Source of the DNA: Linepithema humile
Lineage: Eukaryota > Arthropoda > Insecta > Hymenoptera > Formicidae
DNA: 64,000 nt
Assembly (NCBI RefSeq): GCF_040581485.1
Contig: NC_090128.1
Span: 42,686,931-42,750,930 of the forward strand
Direction of reading: 5' to 3'
In this document: piece after piece, positions 13,001-38,072 of the stretch
How the letters are laid out: every line of letters begins with the position of its first letter
How positions within the stretch are numbered: the first letter of the stretch is position 1
Translations under genes and position numbers: made by a program
The notes under the pieces: model-generated
The model's database searches: none
What the model was told of the DNA's origin: nothing
The model's input: only the letters and a program-made list of their open reading frames with translations

Positions 13001-14345
13001 ATTGATATTTAACAATGTGTATGCAATAATCAATTAATATCAATCAATTAATCAATTCTGGCTTTTATAAGCTTACTACTAATTTAACAGTCGTTTATTG
13101 ATCATTTTAAATTGTTGATTTTTTATTGATGCGTGATGTATTTCTTTAATCTATCAATATACAATGTATAAACGTGTGTGCCTGCTTTTTTACGTCAATT
13201 ATAAAATTTATGTCTTTATTTGTATTTTTATCATTATTTTTGATTCTGTGTGTGTGCTTATATTTTTTATAAGACACTAGTAATACCACCGCTTTTCCAA
13301 GATAATGGGCGGTAAAAAGAGCAGCATGAAGAAGTCCGAGTGCTGTATTTTCTTTCGCAATTCCAGTGGCTTCGTCGTGCGCTTCCTCTAGCGCACACTG
13401 ATGTACTCGGAAATTATTCATGAAATTTTCCGGAGGACAATGTAAACTTTCCGAGACTCCGGCCGGTACTTGAAAGGTTTCGAAAATACGCGGACCGCAT
13501 TTTTGTACACGGAAATCAAAAGAAAACTTTGTCTATCGTAAACTCACTGCCGATGTATTTATACATTATTTCGTTTTAATTTCTCAGGAAACCGTTAACG
13601 ATCTTTGTTAATTTCCGTTTCGTGTGGATTTCATTATTTATGATTTAATCATTATTTGCTGGAACAACTTTTGCAATATATTAAGTGAATATTCAGTGCT
13701 ACGTAATTGTATTAATAAGATTTCAACCAAGAAGCTATTTATAACATAAGTACATTTCTTATTTTTTTATTTTTAAGATTTTATCTTGAAATAAATCAAA
13801 GAATAACGACAGCGTAAAATATTTATATTTTTAGCAATAACACGTTTGGAAACATACACAAATATAAATGTAAATCAAAAAGTTGTGTAAAATTTTTTTA
13901 TATTGAAAATCATAAATTTAGCAATGTATTAGCTGTATATGATAAAAGCGATTAAGGCTACAAATATACTCCTTTGTCCCTTGATTATATTTGTGACATA
14001 CACACATATTTACGTATTGCCATTTTATAGATAGCATTGTCTCATAAATTTAATGCTCATTGATATGTTTCAGTGAGCATTGCGTCGACGATCATGGTAG
14101 AGAAACCATCCATTTCGTGACTATATCTTCGGCTCCGGACTCATAATTGTAATCGTCCATGCGGAAGGATTAATTTCCGCCTTTTCGTGGGTATACATGG
14201 CGAAACAAATCGCGAAACACACCCTGTAGATGATGGCACACAGTTGACCGAGTCGCACGTTTTGGTTTAATATTACAAGGTGTCTACGGCTCTCGAGTCA
14301 CACGTGCGAGCGACTAAGTCGGTAAGCAAAGGTCATTATTATATA
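10098..14345. other. Non-coding stretch, no gene supported
   Basis: AT-rich DNA. Just right of the inverted repeat, ACTGGCGG occurs twice in close succession (about 10095-10117). A G-run-rich purine segment at about 11594-11641 has several runs of three to five G and could form a G-quadruplex. Frames are short and mostly without ATG. No exon, RNA gene or transposase is recognised. Confidence 0.55.
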
Positions 14346-14617
14346 CGGGGTGTTCTGTGTGAGTCGCTTTTTATCCTTAATACTCGAAAAATACTTTTTA
14401 ATAAGTTATCAGTAGTGTTTCATTTAAAAGTAAGAGAAACTGTTAAACAAGAAACCGTGACTTATCGGAAACTTTGGAAAATTCAAGAGATAAAACTATA
14501 AATTAAAATGTCGCGGAAAAATATGACAACTAATACAATTTTCTATGAAAAAATAGCGATATTAAGTTTATCAAATACTGCGGTGAGGATAAAACGCGCA
14601 ATTCTTAAAACACCCTG
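14346..14617. mobile_element. Candidate small MITE with short CGGGGTGTT/AACACCCTG ends and TA flanks
   Basis: The left end, TA then CGGGGTGTT (TA at 14344-14345), faces the right end AACACCCTG then TA (TA at 14618-14619). Eight of nine terminal bases match as an inverted repeat. The 272-bp AT-rich interior encodes nothing. Short CAGGGTG-type ends with TA duplications are common for Tc1/mariner-derived MITEs in insects, but these ends are short enough that chance is possible. Confidence 0.38.
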
Positions 14618-17288
14618 TACTCAGCGTTATAATTTTTGTTCGTGAAGAAAGGAGAGAGAAGAGCGAGCTATGAGAATCGGACGCGGGGTGAGGTTGTTGT
14701 CGGCGGTGGCGAAAGCATACGTGCTCTCGGAGGGAAGAGTTGGTCGTTGTATAGTTGTGTTACCGGTGCTACGGTTTCCCTTGGAAGATGAGTCCGAGCG
14801 AAGTGGAAAGAGCGCTCTTCAGGGAGAGATTTCAGAGAAACTCGAGCTTTCTTGTCGGAGGGCAGTTATACGTCGCCATCGCTTATCAAAAATGCGGCTT
14901 GCTATTAAAGTTAATTCAAAATGATCGATGAGATAAATATAAATATAAATAAGAAACAATATTTTTAAATTTTTTATTTTATTATTATCAAAAGAAATAT
15001 TGAAAGAAAGTGACCATGTATTAAAATATTATTATCTTACAACAGAAATGGAAAGATATTTAAAAATAATAATTTAACTCAGTTGTCCAAATTAGATTAC
15101 GTTAATTGGATTACGTGAGCAGTGCTGTTAATACGTAAACAATTTGGCGAGAGAATATTAGTCTTTTGTTTGGACAATCTATACATATAGTGTAACGATT
15201 GTTAGAAAAATAAAAAAAAATTGCAAAAAATACTATTTGAGTTTTACTAAAACAATTACAATTGTGGAAAAATATTGCATTACTTAAGAATATTATTATT
15301 ATAACCTTTGAATATATTTCTGTACAAATAATAATTGAAGTAACTTCTCTTTCATCTGTTTATAAAATTTTTTTATTTTTAAATTAATCAAGTAAAAATT
15401 GCTATTAAATTAAATTACTTGGTGCAAGGTGGAATAAACAGAGGGATACGGTGTACGTAAAAGGTCACTGACTCTCATCGGTCGCTCTTTTGTTCACGAA
15501 AGTTAATTACATCGAAATAATATGCGCGATGCATATGACATGGATGTTTACATTGCAACGACGCCGTCGGGTACACTCTTTTTAACGTACAAACACTCAC
15601 AGTACGCGCTTTCAATTCCACAAGATAGACAGCGGCAAATAGGAGCGATATGAATATGTAATAGCGTTCTGACAGTAATTTTGTAATTTTTTATAATTAT
15701 GTTGTGAAAAGGATTACTAGGAAAATGTATAGCCGACAAGTGATGAAAATGCTCAACAGCCGTGGATATAATAGCTGTGCGTGTATCTAATTTTCTCGTA
15801 TATCTTTTGGAGAGCGAGAAAAACACAAACTCGTGAAAAATATAATAGTAAAATATTTTCTTTTATATTCATAGCGCATTCTTTATTTGTTAAGGGATTT
15901 TGTTTACATAGTTTCACATATGTTTGTCACTATCTTAAAAATTAATTAAAAGCGAGGCTTAATTGCAATTTAAGGGAAAATTTTGCAAAGATGAAAAATA
16001 TAAATTGTGAACTATATATCATAAAAAGATATATATATATAAAGTCTTACATACTCATATATATAAAAAGAGCTATGACCCAGCCTAGTTATTAGAATCA
16101 CGCTGTGGTTCTAATACAACTCGAGCAAATTATAGAAATCAAAAGACACTCTGCTAACGTCATTTAATCAGCTGTTGCGTCATTCCTTGGAAAACGTCCC
16201 GAAACATAATGCGAACTATTTTCCGATTAAATTTGCGATTAAATTTTATGGCGTGAAGAGAAAGAGGAGGAGCAGAAGGAGGTATTTAATACCGCTATAA
16301 AATCGCGAAAGAAGTAAACGCTTACAAGCTTCCGAACGTCGAAGGAAAGTAATTGAAAGGAAAGGAACAGGAACAATGAGATGGAGAAAGACGAAGACGA
16401 GGAGGTGGCAGACGGAAAGTGGGAAGAAGTGAGATAAAGAAGGAAAGAAGAGCGGGAAGGGAGTCGAATGGGAACTGGAGAAGGTACGGCAGCCGTTGCA
16501 ATGAAAATATTGTACAAAGAATATTAAAGAGCCGAGTGCTCGGAACGACTAAACGCTCTTGTATGACGAGGATGTTTCCTGTTAAGTTTGCGAGCAGACA
16601 CGAGTACCGATTCCTACCGGAACTTTTTCGCAAGGACTGAGGGCAATATAAAAGCTGCGGGGTGAGCCGCACTCCGCGGCAGATACCGATAGGAATAATG
16701 AACGTCGGTGAGCTTAAAACTCTACTTAAAATAGGTAGTCTACTAGTCACGCAAAATACGTCGTCGTTCTCAGCGATAAGCCGCTGCGCGACCACCAACA
16801 TTCTCCTCGGTGAATTTTACGATCCTGAAAGCAAGTAAATTTTACAAAATATTGCGGTTTTGCGACGAGGATTACTGAGCGATTCAAATGAGCGAGGATT
16901 TAATGCTCGGCCACTGATTGGATAATCGCATTGTTAGATACAAATATTGTATTACTTTATTTAGCGGAAAAATTTTTGAGTTAATTTTCTATTTAGAATT
17001 TTAAATTTTACAAATATTTGCATTGAAAATTTTATAGTCACTTTTATAATTGCAAAAATAATGATTATATACTTATGATTAAGATTAAGGATTTTCAAGA
17101 ATTAAGTAGGAATTACTAAAAAATATTTACATTGAATAAGATGTAAGTTAAACGAGATCTAAAAAATAACACTGCAATTAATCAGTGTGTCACAAATTCT
17201 CGAAATAGAAGTGTAAAACAATAAGCAATAAAGATGTCCGTCGCTCTCGCACGGAGTATATTTTCGTTATCATTGGGTGGAATCCAAC
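14618..17288. other. Non-coding stretch, no gene supported
   Basis: A moderately GC-rich start (14660-14900) gives way to AT-rich DNA. A purine-rich stretch at about 16255-16480 has GGAGGAG, GAAGG and AGAAAG motifs. It produces serine/phenylalanine-rich minus-strand frames (16239-16517, 16322-16801) that reflect this skew. Nothing recognisable as a gene. Confidence 0.55.
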
Positions 17289-17315
17289 GGGGCGGAGGGG
17301 GGGGGGGAGGGAGGG
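17289..17315 (+). repeat. G-run tract with G-quadruplex potential
   Basis: A short segment contains a run of eleven G plus flanking GGGG, GGG and GGG runs separated by single bases. It sits at the head of a G-rich, CpG-rich patch extending to about 17460. No gene is evident next to it. Confidence 0.7.
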
Positions 17316-20300
17316 TCTGGCCTCGCTTGTTGTTCGGATTCCACGACGGTGGAACAACCGCTGCTATTCTCTGTCCTCGGCAAGAGTAATAATGTCTGCG
17401 GTGGGGGTGGCACGGGGGATGGCGAAATAGACAACGAGTAAGGGTCGGTGGCGAGAGCGCCGAGCGAGATGAAAGCTGAAAAGGAATGAGAAAGGATGGT
17501 AAGAGCTAACGTGGTCTTCTAATGGACGCCAAACAGAACAATGTTATACTAAAGCATGACACATACAGTGTATACAAGCTATCTTTGCCAGCTCTTCTCC
17601 CTTTCACTCGCTCTTTTCTAGTTTTGACCAACATTTCCGCATCCCTCGTAGAGTCCGGCGTCACTCTGCGATTCTACAAATAATTCGCCAACTAGTTTGC
17701 AAGAAGATTTGTCCCAGGATTACTGTACGCAAGTTTTCAAAAATACCACTGTGATCTCGAAGATCCTGAAAAGTCGCTTGCAATAGCAACTGGCCGCAGC
17801 GTAATATGTATGTAAAGTAAATATTTTGAAATAACAGAGGAAAGACATAAAAAATTATTAAAAATACATCATGAATTAAAAAGAAGGGAAAAAAATAGTA
17901 GCTTATTTAGAATTTTTGGAGATTAATTAAACGCAAATACAGGTAAATTAGCAACGTAAATTAAAGATATAAGCGTATAAACAAAAGTAAATTAATGATA
18001 AAACACAGAGGGAAAAGAAAAAATTCACAAGAACGAACGAATAGAATGAGCTTCAAACGACAATCGCTTTTCGAGGAAATTTTCATAATTGCAAGCACAT
18101 TTGGCTATTAAATCGCGAGAAAGGTGGGAGCTTTAATTTCGCAATCGAAATAAATCCGGCTGATTCCGTGAAACGCGAGGCAAAGTCTGGGGCGTCGTTT
18201 CGAGGCATTCGATGTAATAATGTCGTTTCGAGTGGCTCTCCTTATCGAGGGCGTAGAGCGTTCGGCCGAACTTAAAGCCGAGTTGCACACAGTCGCTCGC
18301 CGACTCGCAGCCCGGCGTCCGACCGGGTAAAAGACACCGACGAAGAGACTCGGAAATAGGCAGGGCGAGAAGCGAGGCGTTTCGACGCTGGCAACGACGA
18401 GGGAACGAGCGAGAAGAGCCTCGTCGCGTCGGGACGATCTCATGAGAACGGCACGAGGATTATCGCGCCGGTCGAATTTAAATGGCCCTTTCGGTATAGG
18501 AGGGGCGACTTTAATCGAATCAATCGAATCCAATTAAAGGCACCCCCGAGTGCGAGACTCGATTCCGCTGCTTTTCGCCTTGAGTCTCATAAGGCGTAAC
18601 GGCTAACCGTTTCGGAGCTCTCGATCCTAAACGGTGGTGAAGGGACGACGGTATGAGGGGTCGTGAGGAAGGATAGGAAGGAAGACAGACAAGGAGAGAG
18701 TTTCTTGCTTGGAGGAGCTTTTCCTGTCTCGAAAGGGAGACGCGACGCTCGCATATCCGGGCTTTTCTTGGGAGGACCCGCGATAGGATGTGACGGTAAC
18801 GGAGAATAATTCCACGTGGAAAGACGTTGGAATTATGGTTACACTGATGCGATGAAATCATGATATCGATACCGCAGACTGATGGAAAATTTATTTTAAT
18901 TTTTATCATTTTTTCATTAATTACTGCTATTATCTATCGTGTTAATGCTCTTAATTGTTCAGCATTTATTCGGAAGAACGGGATAAAAAGAACCATAATA
19001 ATTTTTTGATTTTGTTATTTAGGAAATTGTTTGAGGTGTTGTTTCTACAAAAATTGAGTTTCTTAAATTTAAAAATTTTTTCATTTTACCATCTCTTAAA
19101 AGTTTTATCACGCGATGTTGTGTCTCGACAAATCCTTTTCTGGCTATATCCTATAGCCACTTAACGTTGCTCGTGATTATCCGCCGTGTGAAGCCGGTGT
19201 GTGCACTTTCTTAAATTACTTTCGTTTTATCAGAGTTACATTTCATCACCGGCTGCCCGCCGGTTTTGTTTCTGTCCGTTGTTACTTTATCACTATCCCT
19301 CTATGTAACGAGACGAAATTTTTTATTAGATTGTAGATTAATGATTTTTCCTGTTGCTTCCGTTCGCTTTAATTCACATTATAATATAAAAATAAGGTTT
19401 CAGAAAATTCAAAATTTTAATAATCTATATATTAAATAAATGTTTTAACATGGAGGAAACTTTTTTTAATATTTAAAAAAACAGTAATAACAAATTAGGC
19501 TCTCTTTAAAATTAAATCTGGGCTTTAAAATTAATAAATTCTCAAGGAAGTAGATAAGAGTCAAAGATGCGGTTATTTGTGTATATTGTATATCTATGAA
19601 TGTTTCTAGAAATACTTTAAAATTTTACTTTGCCATTAAAAAAATTTAATAAAAGATCGCAACATCTGGTAAAATTGTGATGATATGAAATACAGTTTAA
19701 CTTGTGTATAGATTGTGTCTTTGACTTTCATCAGTTCTTACTTCTAAGAATTTATAATATTTTAATAATTTTTAGAAGTACATATGTTATGGTTTTTATA
19801 AAATTATAAAGTAATTGTTTCTCTCTAACATATTTACTTTCTTTAAGCGTGGATTTATAATAAATTTGCAACATTAATTAATTTTTGCAGTCTTATGATT
19901 AACGCACGTTTCGCGCCGCTTTGAATCACGTCGTGAATGGCTTTTTTCTCGTCTGCGCGTGACGTCGATAATTCCGGCGGGTGCACGCGCAAAACTTAAA
20001 AGTACTGGTGCATTTTTAATTATTAATTAACGCTCCGCGGAGAGTAATACCGCGGCTTAAAAGTTGCTGCACGTAAACTCGCGAGAAGGTCGTTTGCGCG
20101 CTTGTAAAAATACAGAGTCAGCCGTTAGATTCTCATTAACCATCCAACGTGACCGTTTCAATCGTTAAATTTGCAAGATCTATATTTTTTCATCTTTTAT
20201 CTAACTCTTTCTATTTTCAATCTATTTTTCTGTCATGTCTGATCATTCAATTTGATGCTGGTTATCCGGTATTACTATAACTTGAGATATTTGATTACTC

Positions 20301-23300
20301 AATAAGAAAAAGTACCGATATATTTGATGTTGATCATAGCGCAGACTTTGTTGTAGAATTAAAATGATTAATTCTTCCATTTTAATATTACGATATTTTT
20401 ATATGTTTATAAATATTTTATGAGATGAGAAAATTATTATTTAATATAAAGAGATTCTGAAGATATTTTAATATTACATATATACAAATATTGCAAAAAT
20501 ATTAGAATATTTTAATTTAAAAAAATATATTGAGAATTATTAACTACATTGTTATTAAGATAAAATGTGATACCTTTCTGTTTTCCATCTTACTTTTAAT
20601 GACAGATTAAAACATAACATTATGCGCTACACGTGCATGTTAAAATTAATTAATTATTAAATTTATGTAAGAACTTAAAATAAAACATTTTTTATAATAA
20701 CCAACTTTTCAATATTAGCTTTTTAATATATTAGCTAATTAACATTCTTTATTTAAAATATAAGATTTTAATGCATTGCTGTAGAGAAAATGCAAATTCT
20801 AAAATTCATGACATTAAATTGTGATATATTATCAATTGCAAAGCACATTGCTTGCAACGGTTCTCTTATGGTCATATTATATTTAACACATTTTTCTTAT
20901 TTATCATTACAGTAAAGTCATAAAATTGGACATCTTGTGCTCTGTTATGAATAATTAGGTCAGAGAAATAATAAAGAAAGCGTATTGAAATAATATAATT
21001 ATACCGTTAGATAATTATGTCGGGAGATGTATGAAGTTTAATCTCAAATGTAATTCGCGGTGAGACGAGACTTATTCTCCGCGCTCTCGATCGAGGTCAT
21101 ATGAAGTTGCAACACGGATTAGTTCTCTATGTGTAATCAGGGGAGAAATTACAACATGGGGATTCTCTGACCGCCGCGGTCAGTATGTAAGTGACTCGGT
21201 CAGCGGTCATTTCGATCCTTGATGGTGTTGGGAATCCGGAATTCCGTTCGTGGCAAATACTGTATGAACGTAGTCGTTTATATGGTTCCACGCAATTTAC
21301 ATACCTTGACTAAATTATAGATAGACTTAACAATTTCAGATTAATTTGCTTATTTTTGGCACCGCCCTTTTGGTTTGCTAGAATTCAGCAAATTTATTGT
21401 ATCGAGAGATCAAGGGATCAAAGTTTTAATAAGCATCTCTTGGATCAAAGTTTTAATAAGCATCTCTTGGAAATTGGAAAATAAATGTTGTTAAATGCGG
21501 ACAAATAATTTTTTTATATAAAACATGTGAAACATTGTAAACAGAAATAATTAGCATAATGTATGCAAAAATTTTCACAGCAATTAAAAACTAATTTAGG
21601 AGTAAGTCTTTGAAGTGCACAATCTGCAAAATATTTTTTTGACATCTTTTGAACGTAAATCTGACATTAATTTGAAAGAAAAATTAAATTTTAATTGATG
21701 AATAAAAATCAGTGTAACTTTTTAGTGCAACTTAAAATTCCTCGGAGTTTAAAATTCATATTTGCTTTCAAACAAATTTATCCTCAAAATATATGACGAA
21801 AGCAAGAATATGGAAGCTCTTCTCTGATTACGACACCGTAAAGAGGAAACTCTTTAATAACGCGAAGAAGAATTTTATATCAGAGAGAACTCTCGAAGAT
21901 CCTGTTATCGATTTACTGAGAGAAAAAGAATATTAACATTTTATAAAGTGTTTGGTAAGTAGATGATGGGTTCTCATCTTTATCCATGATACGAGAGAGC
22001 AACAGAACATTGCTTTTAGCATTAGTTGCCATAAACACAAAATAACATTGGCACTGATAATGTTAGAAAAATAAAAAAAGAAGTAATATTCAGATTATTC
22101 TTTTCTCTCTTTCTGTTAATAATATTTAATTGTCATAATATTATCTCAAACAAATTTATTCTGAACATATATGTAGAAAGCAAGAATATGGAATTTATTG
22201 TGCTTTATATAAGCATTTTGAAAGGACTTTGTTCTGTAATATGAAGTAAATTAACCATTTTAATGTCTATTCCAAGTTAAAGTCATTCCCAAGTCATTGA
22301 GTACGAGAAGATAACATCATCAAAAGTACGGATCTTCAAGAAGTTTCGCAGTCGAGTAGGTGTTTTACATGGAGCACCTAAAATCTACTTCCGGCACTTT
22401 CGACTTTCCACAAAATGTGCAACAAACTTATCCCCGTTACACACCGCGAGACATAAAGTGAGATATAGATGACACTGTCTGCGCAATCTTGCAGCTTTCG
22501 TGTGCAGCGAAATGTAAGCAGACTTGAAAATCACATTTTGGAAAGACGAATGGAAAGAGTATTTCCGAGAAATTCTTGAAATGTCATTCATCTTTACATG
22601 TTGTAGATAATATTAACTAGGATAATACGTGAAAAGTTATATAATAACAAGTTTGTTAATTAAACTTGTTTAAATATTTATATTGTTTATTTTTTTTAAC
22701 GCTCGTGGAGTGTTTTTATTTATAACGTCCAGTCATAATTGATATTTTTTAAATTAAAATAGTATTTCTCATTTTTTAAACTATATTTACATAATTTTGA
22801 TAATGTTTCTTAGTCTTTTTAACTTCTTCTCCAGCAAACATTTATAAATATTATGTTTAATTGAACGAAGGGAGAGTTAATGAGATGTAAAATGTAATTC
22901 AGACGTTTGTTTTTTATCTTCCGTTCTAATTACGTAGCGATGATTAGGCTGATCACGTAGAAACATTTTAAATGTCTTGAATTGCTTGTTGCAAATTTGA
23001 CTTAGATATATTTTAGATGGTTGGGAAGGAAGCAGCAATTAAATAGGAATTTAGAGTTGACCACTATCGCGCCGTGCACGTCTCTGCACGTATCCCGCGT
23101 TCGTGCATTAAATTCTCTCGATCCACCGAGCAGAATCATCCGATAAGCGTTGGAGCGTGGGACATTCGACTTTGTGTTTGTGTGTTCTTGCGAAAATATA
23201 AAGTCCTGTCGTTTTTATGCCAATATTGTACTGAGAAAATTAAAAAATCAACGTCAGAGAACGTGATTTTAGAGAGAAAACCTCAATTTTCGCATGAATA

Positions 23301-25220
23301 TAAGTTTATATATTGTGGCAACCGGTTTGTCAATGATTAGTAGAATTTATTGCTGCATAAGATGCCTAATTTGTTTATAAATTAATCTGCATCGTAATAA
23401 ATATAACGACAATGTTCTTGTTTCTTTTTAATATTGATTTTTAAGCATTGTTTATTCATGTATCCTTTATTAATAACGAAAACATGAAATAATGACATGA
23501 TGCTCTTCCACATTATCAATATAAACAGCGTACATTTTGATTGGTCTTTTTGGTCGCATTGGTATGTTGTATTTACAACACAGAGTTTAGTGCTTACAAG
23601 TTTCTGCATGGCGCGTTTATGTTAACGGTATAATGAAATTGCAGTGAGCTACAGCAACAATATGATAACACAGTGCTAATCCTTGCGCGAGCAATAGCAT
23701 TTTACATCTGCGGGAGAACGAGCTAGTCATAAAGATTTTTTGCTATAAATATCGCGCGAGCGAGGGTCATCGACCTCACCTCTTCCATTGTCGCTCTTTA
23801 TTTTTAATGCACGTTGCAATAGCGCTTAACGCTATACGCGTAACACGCGGTACATTGTGCTTTGGCGTATTAAAACCTCGACGGAGGCGCTAACGTTTTT
23901 TAACGCCAACAACGATGTCGATTCGTGAACGATTATTATTTTTGATTGCGAACACTGTTTTGGATAAGAATGGCGATGTGAAGGTGAACTCGTCGACATA
24001 AATTATAATACTTTTATGATTACGGGTCCGAGTCACAACGCAGGATAGTGTGTTTGACATTCTCGCATGATGTATACGCTGTTCATTCAAAAAAAAATCT
24101 TGCCCCACTTTTTCCTAGAAATAATATGTAATGCATGTCTAATATGAAACTTTTATAAAAGTTTAAGATTTTTAATATTAAAAAATAATTTTTCAATTTT
24201 CTGTGCATTTTTGTTTATATTTCTAGATAAAGTTAAAGTATTTTACGAGGCAAATTTAAAATAAATATATTTATTATGTAAGTTTGGTCTTTTTTAATCA
24301 ATTATAAAGAAAAATTTAAGAGCTATTCTAGCCTTAATATTAGATTTGGAAAATCTTGATACTGAAATGAAGTAAAGGACTAATTCCGCTGGTTTGATTT
24401 TTAGCGATTTATAAATAGAAATTTTTAATAAAAGCTGCTTGTTTTTAATAAAATAAAAAAGATTTTTAAAATTTTTGAAAAATTGAGTTTTTCAGATAGA
24501 ATGAATGCACTAGAAATTCTATATCTTTCGAGTTTTATGATATAATAGATACGTAAAATCAAAGTAAATGCGAGAAAATATTATTTTATTAATTAGCCAA
24601 ATATAATTTTCATCCCACCAGTAAAAATACGATTTCACATAATATTATTTTACAAATATGTTGGCTTTATTTGTAAAGCAATGTGTAATGCATTCAATTG
24701 CGAATTAATTATGTATTTCAACACCGCAATTTTCCGTTATAAGTTTCACGGATTTTATCGATAATATTTACGTTGCCTCGGCTCGTTGCTTATTTACACA
24801 TTTGCCTGCATAATTGATCGCATTTATAAACTACGTAAAATATAGCGAGCGAGGAGTCGGTACGTTAAGTATTAATTAACGAGAGACTGCAGCCGCCGCT
24901 CGCCACCGATCCGCACCGCCATGGCGGCGGAAAATGAAATTCTAACGCGATCATTATGCGAAAGGAAAACTCGCACGGGGCGCGCCCGCTTTAACCCCCT
25001 CCCCCTCTCGTATTATCAGCGGAACATCAAATTTACAACAACTTAAATATTGTAATAAGCGAAAACGTTGGCACGCCAGCCAGCTAGCGAAGCAATTTCC
25101 GTATGTGTTCGGTGCAGACTGCTTTCCATATAGACACGCCGTTCTCGTATATATACCGGCAAAGTTTCGATTCCTTCTCCTTGTGTAACCTGCAACCCTT
25201 CCTACAACTGTTACCGATAA
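17316..25220. other. Non-coding stretch with CpG-rich islands, no gene supported
   Basis: Mainly AT-rich DNA. A pronounced CpG-rich island lies at about 18108-18830, with smaller ones at 19900-20120 and 24870-25010. The 18 kb island carries overlapping minus frames of 141 and 129 codons that match nothing I know. At 24921 an ATG in a strong context (CCGCCATGG) opens a 41-codon frame ending at 25046. It is too short to call. No exons with matching splice sites were recognised. Confidence 0.5.
21415..21468. repeat. Exact two-copy tandem repeat, 27-bp unit
   Basis: The unit GGATCAAAGTTTTAATAAGC plus ATCTCTT occurs twice head to tail (21415-21441 and 21442-21468) with no mismatch by eye. This is a recent slippage duplication in AT-rich DNA. 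Confidence 0.9.
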
Positions 25221-25229
25221 TCTCTCTCC

Positions 25230-25302
<73 letters not shown>
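25221..25302. repeat. Compound (CT)n-(TA)n microsatellite
   Basis: An interrupted CT tract (to about 25273) runs straight into a TA tract of about 28 bases. The frames on both strands across it (SLSLSL and ERERER followed by IYIYIY) are products of the repeat and not genes. Confidence 0.95.
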
Positions 25303-37822
<12,520 letters not shown>

Positions 37823-38066
37823 ATGGCTGTGACGCGGACGACGTCGGTGTTTCGATCGGACGGTAGTGGCGACGACGGCAGAGGATCACGGAAGTGCAAC
37901 CTTCGAACAGGCGTACGAGTCGTCGGTCGTCGGGGATTAAAAGGATCATCGAATGTCAAGAGTGGATCGGTTGCAACGAAACGCGGTGGTTCTGGGAAAT
38001 TTTTTCTGCTTGGCGTCGTCCTGGCCATTCAATTCGTCGGCGCCGCGGCGATATCCAGCATGAGTG
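37823..38066 (+). CDS. First coding exon of an unidentified secreted or membrane protein (5' partial gene)
   Basis: The ATG sits in a good context (G at -3, G at +4) and is the first in its frame after a TGA nine bases upstream. The exon encodes 81 complete codons plus one base. Residues 1-59 are polar and strongly basic (many R, K, G, S). Residues 60-77 form a hydrophobic run, FFLLGVVLAIQFVGAAAI, ending in small residues suited to signal-peptidase cleavage around A74-A76. The segment could be an unusually late signal peptide or a type II signal anchor. The frame reaches a consensus donor (GTGAGT at 38067) and would hit a stop two codons later, so the rest of the protein lies in later exons, in phase 1. 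Placement behind a CpG-rich promoter-like region supports a real gene start. I do not recognise the family. An antisense frame over the same DNA (37345-38028, -) is considered less likely. Confidence 0.62.
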
Positions 38067-38072
38067 GTGAGT
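38067..38072 (+). other. 5' splice donor of exon 1
   Basis: The junction reads ATGAGTG then GTGAGTGATTT, a strong match to the metazoan U1 consensus GTRAGT. Composition falls to AT-rich immediately after it, as expected at an exon-intron boundary. Confidence 0.6.

Noticed and set aside
14217..14236. ACCCTGTAGATG resembling the start of miR-10
   Set aside because: The match ends after the first 11-12 bases, and no flanking hairpin with the expected arm was seen.
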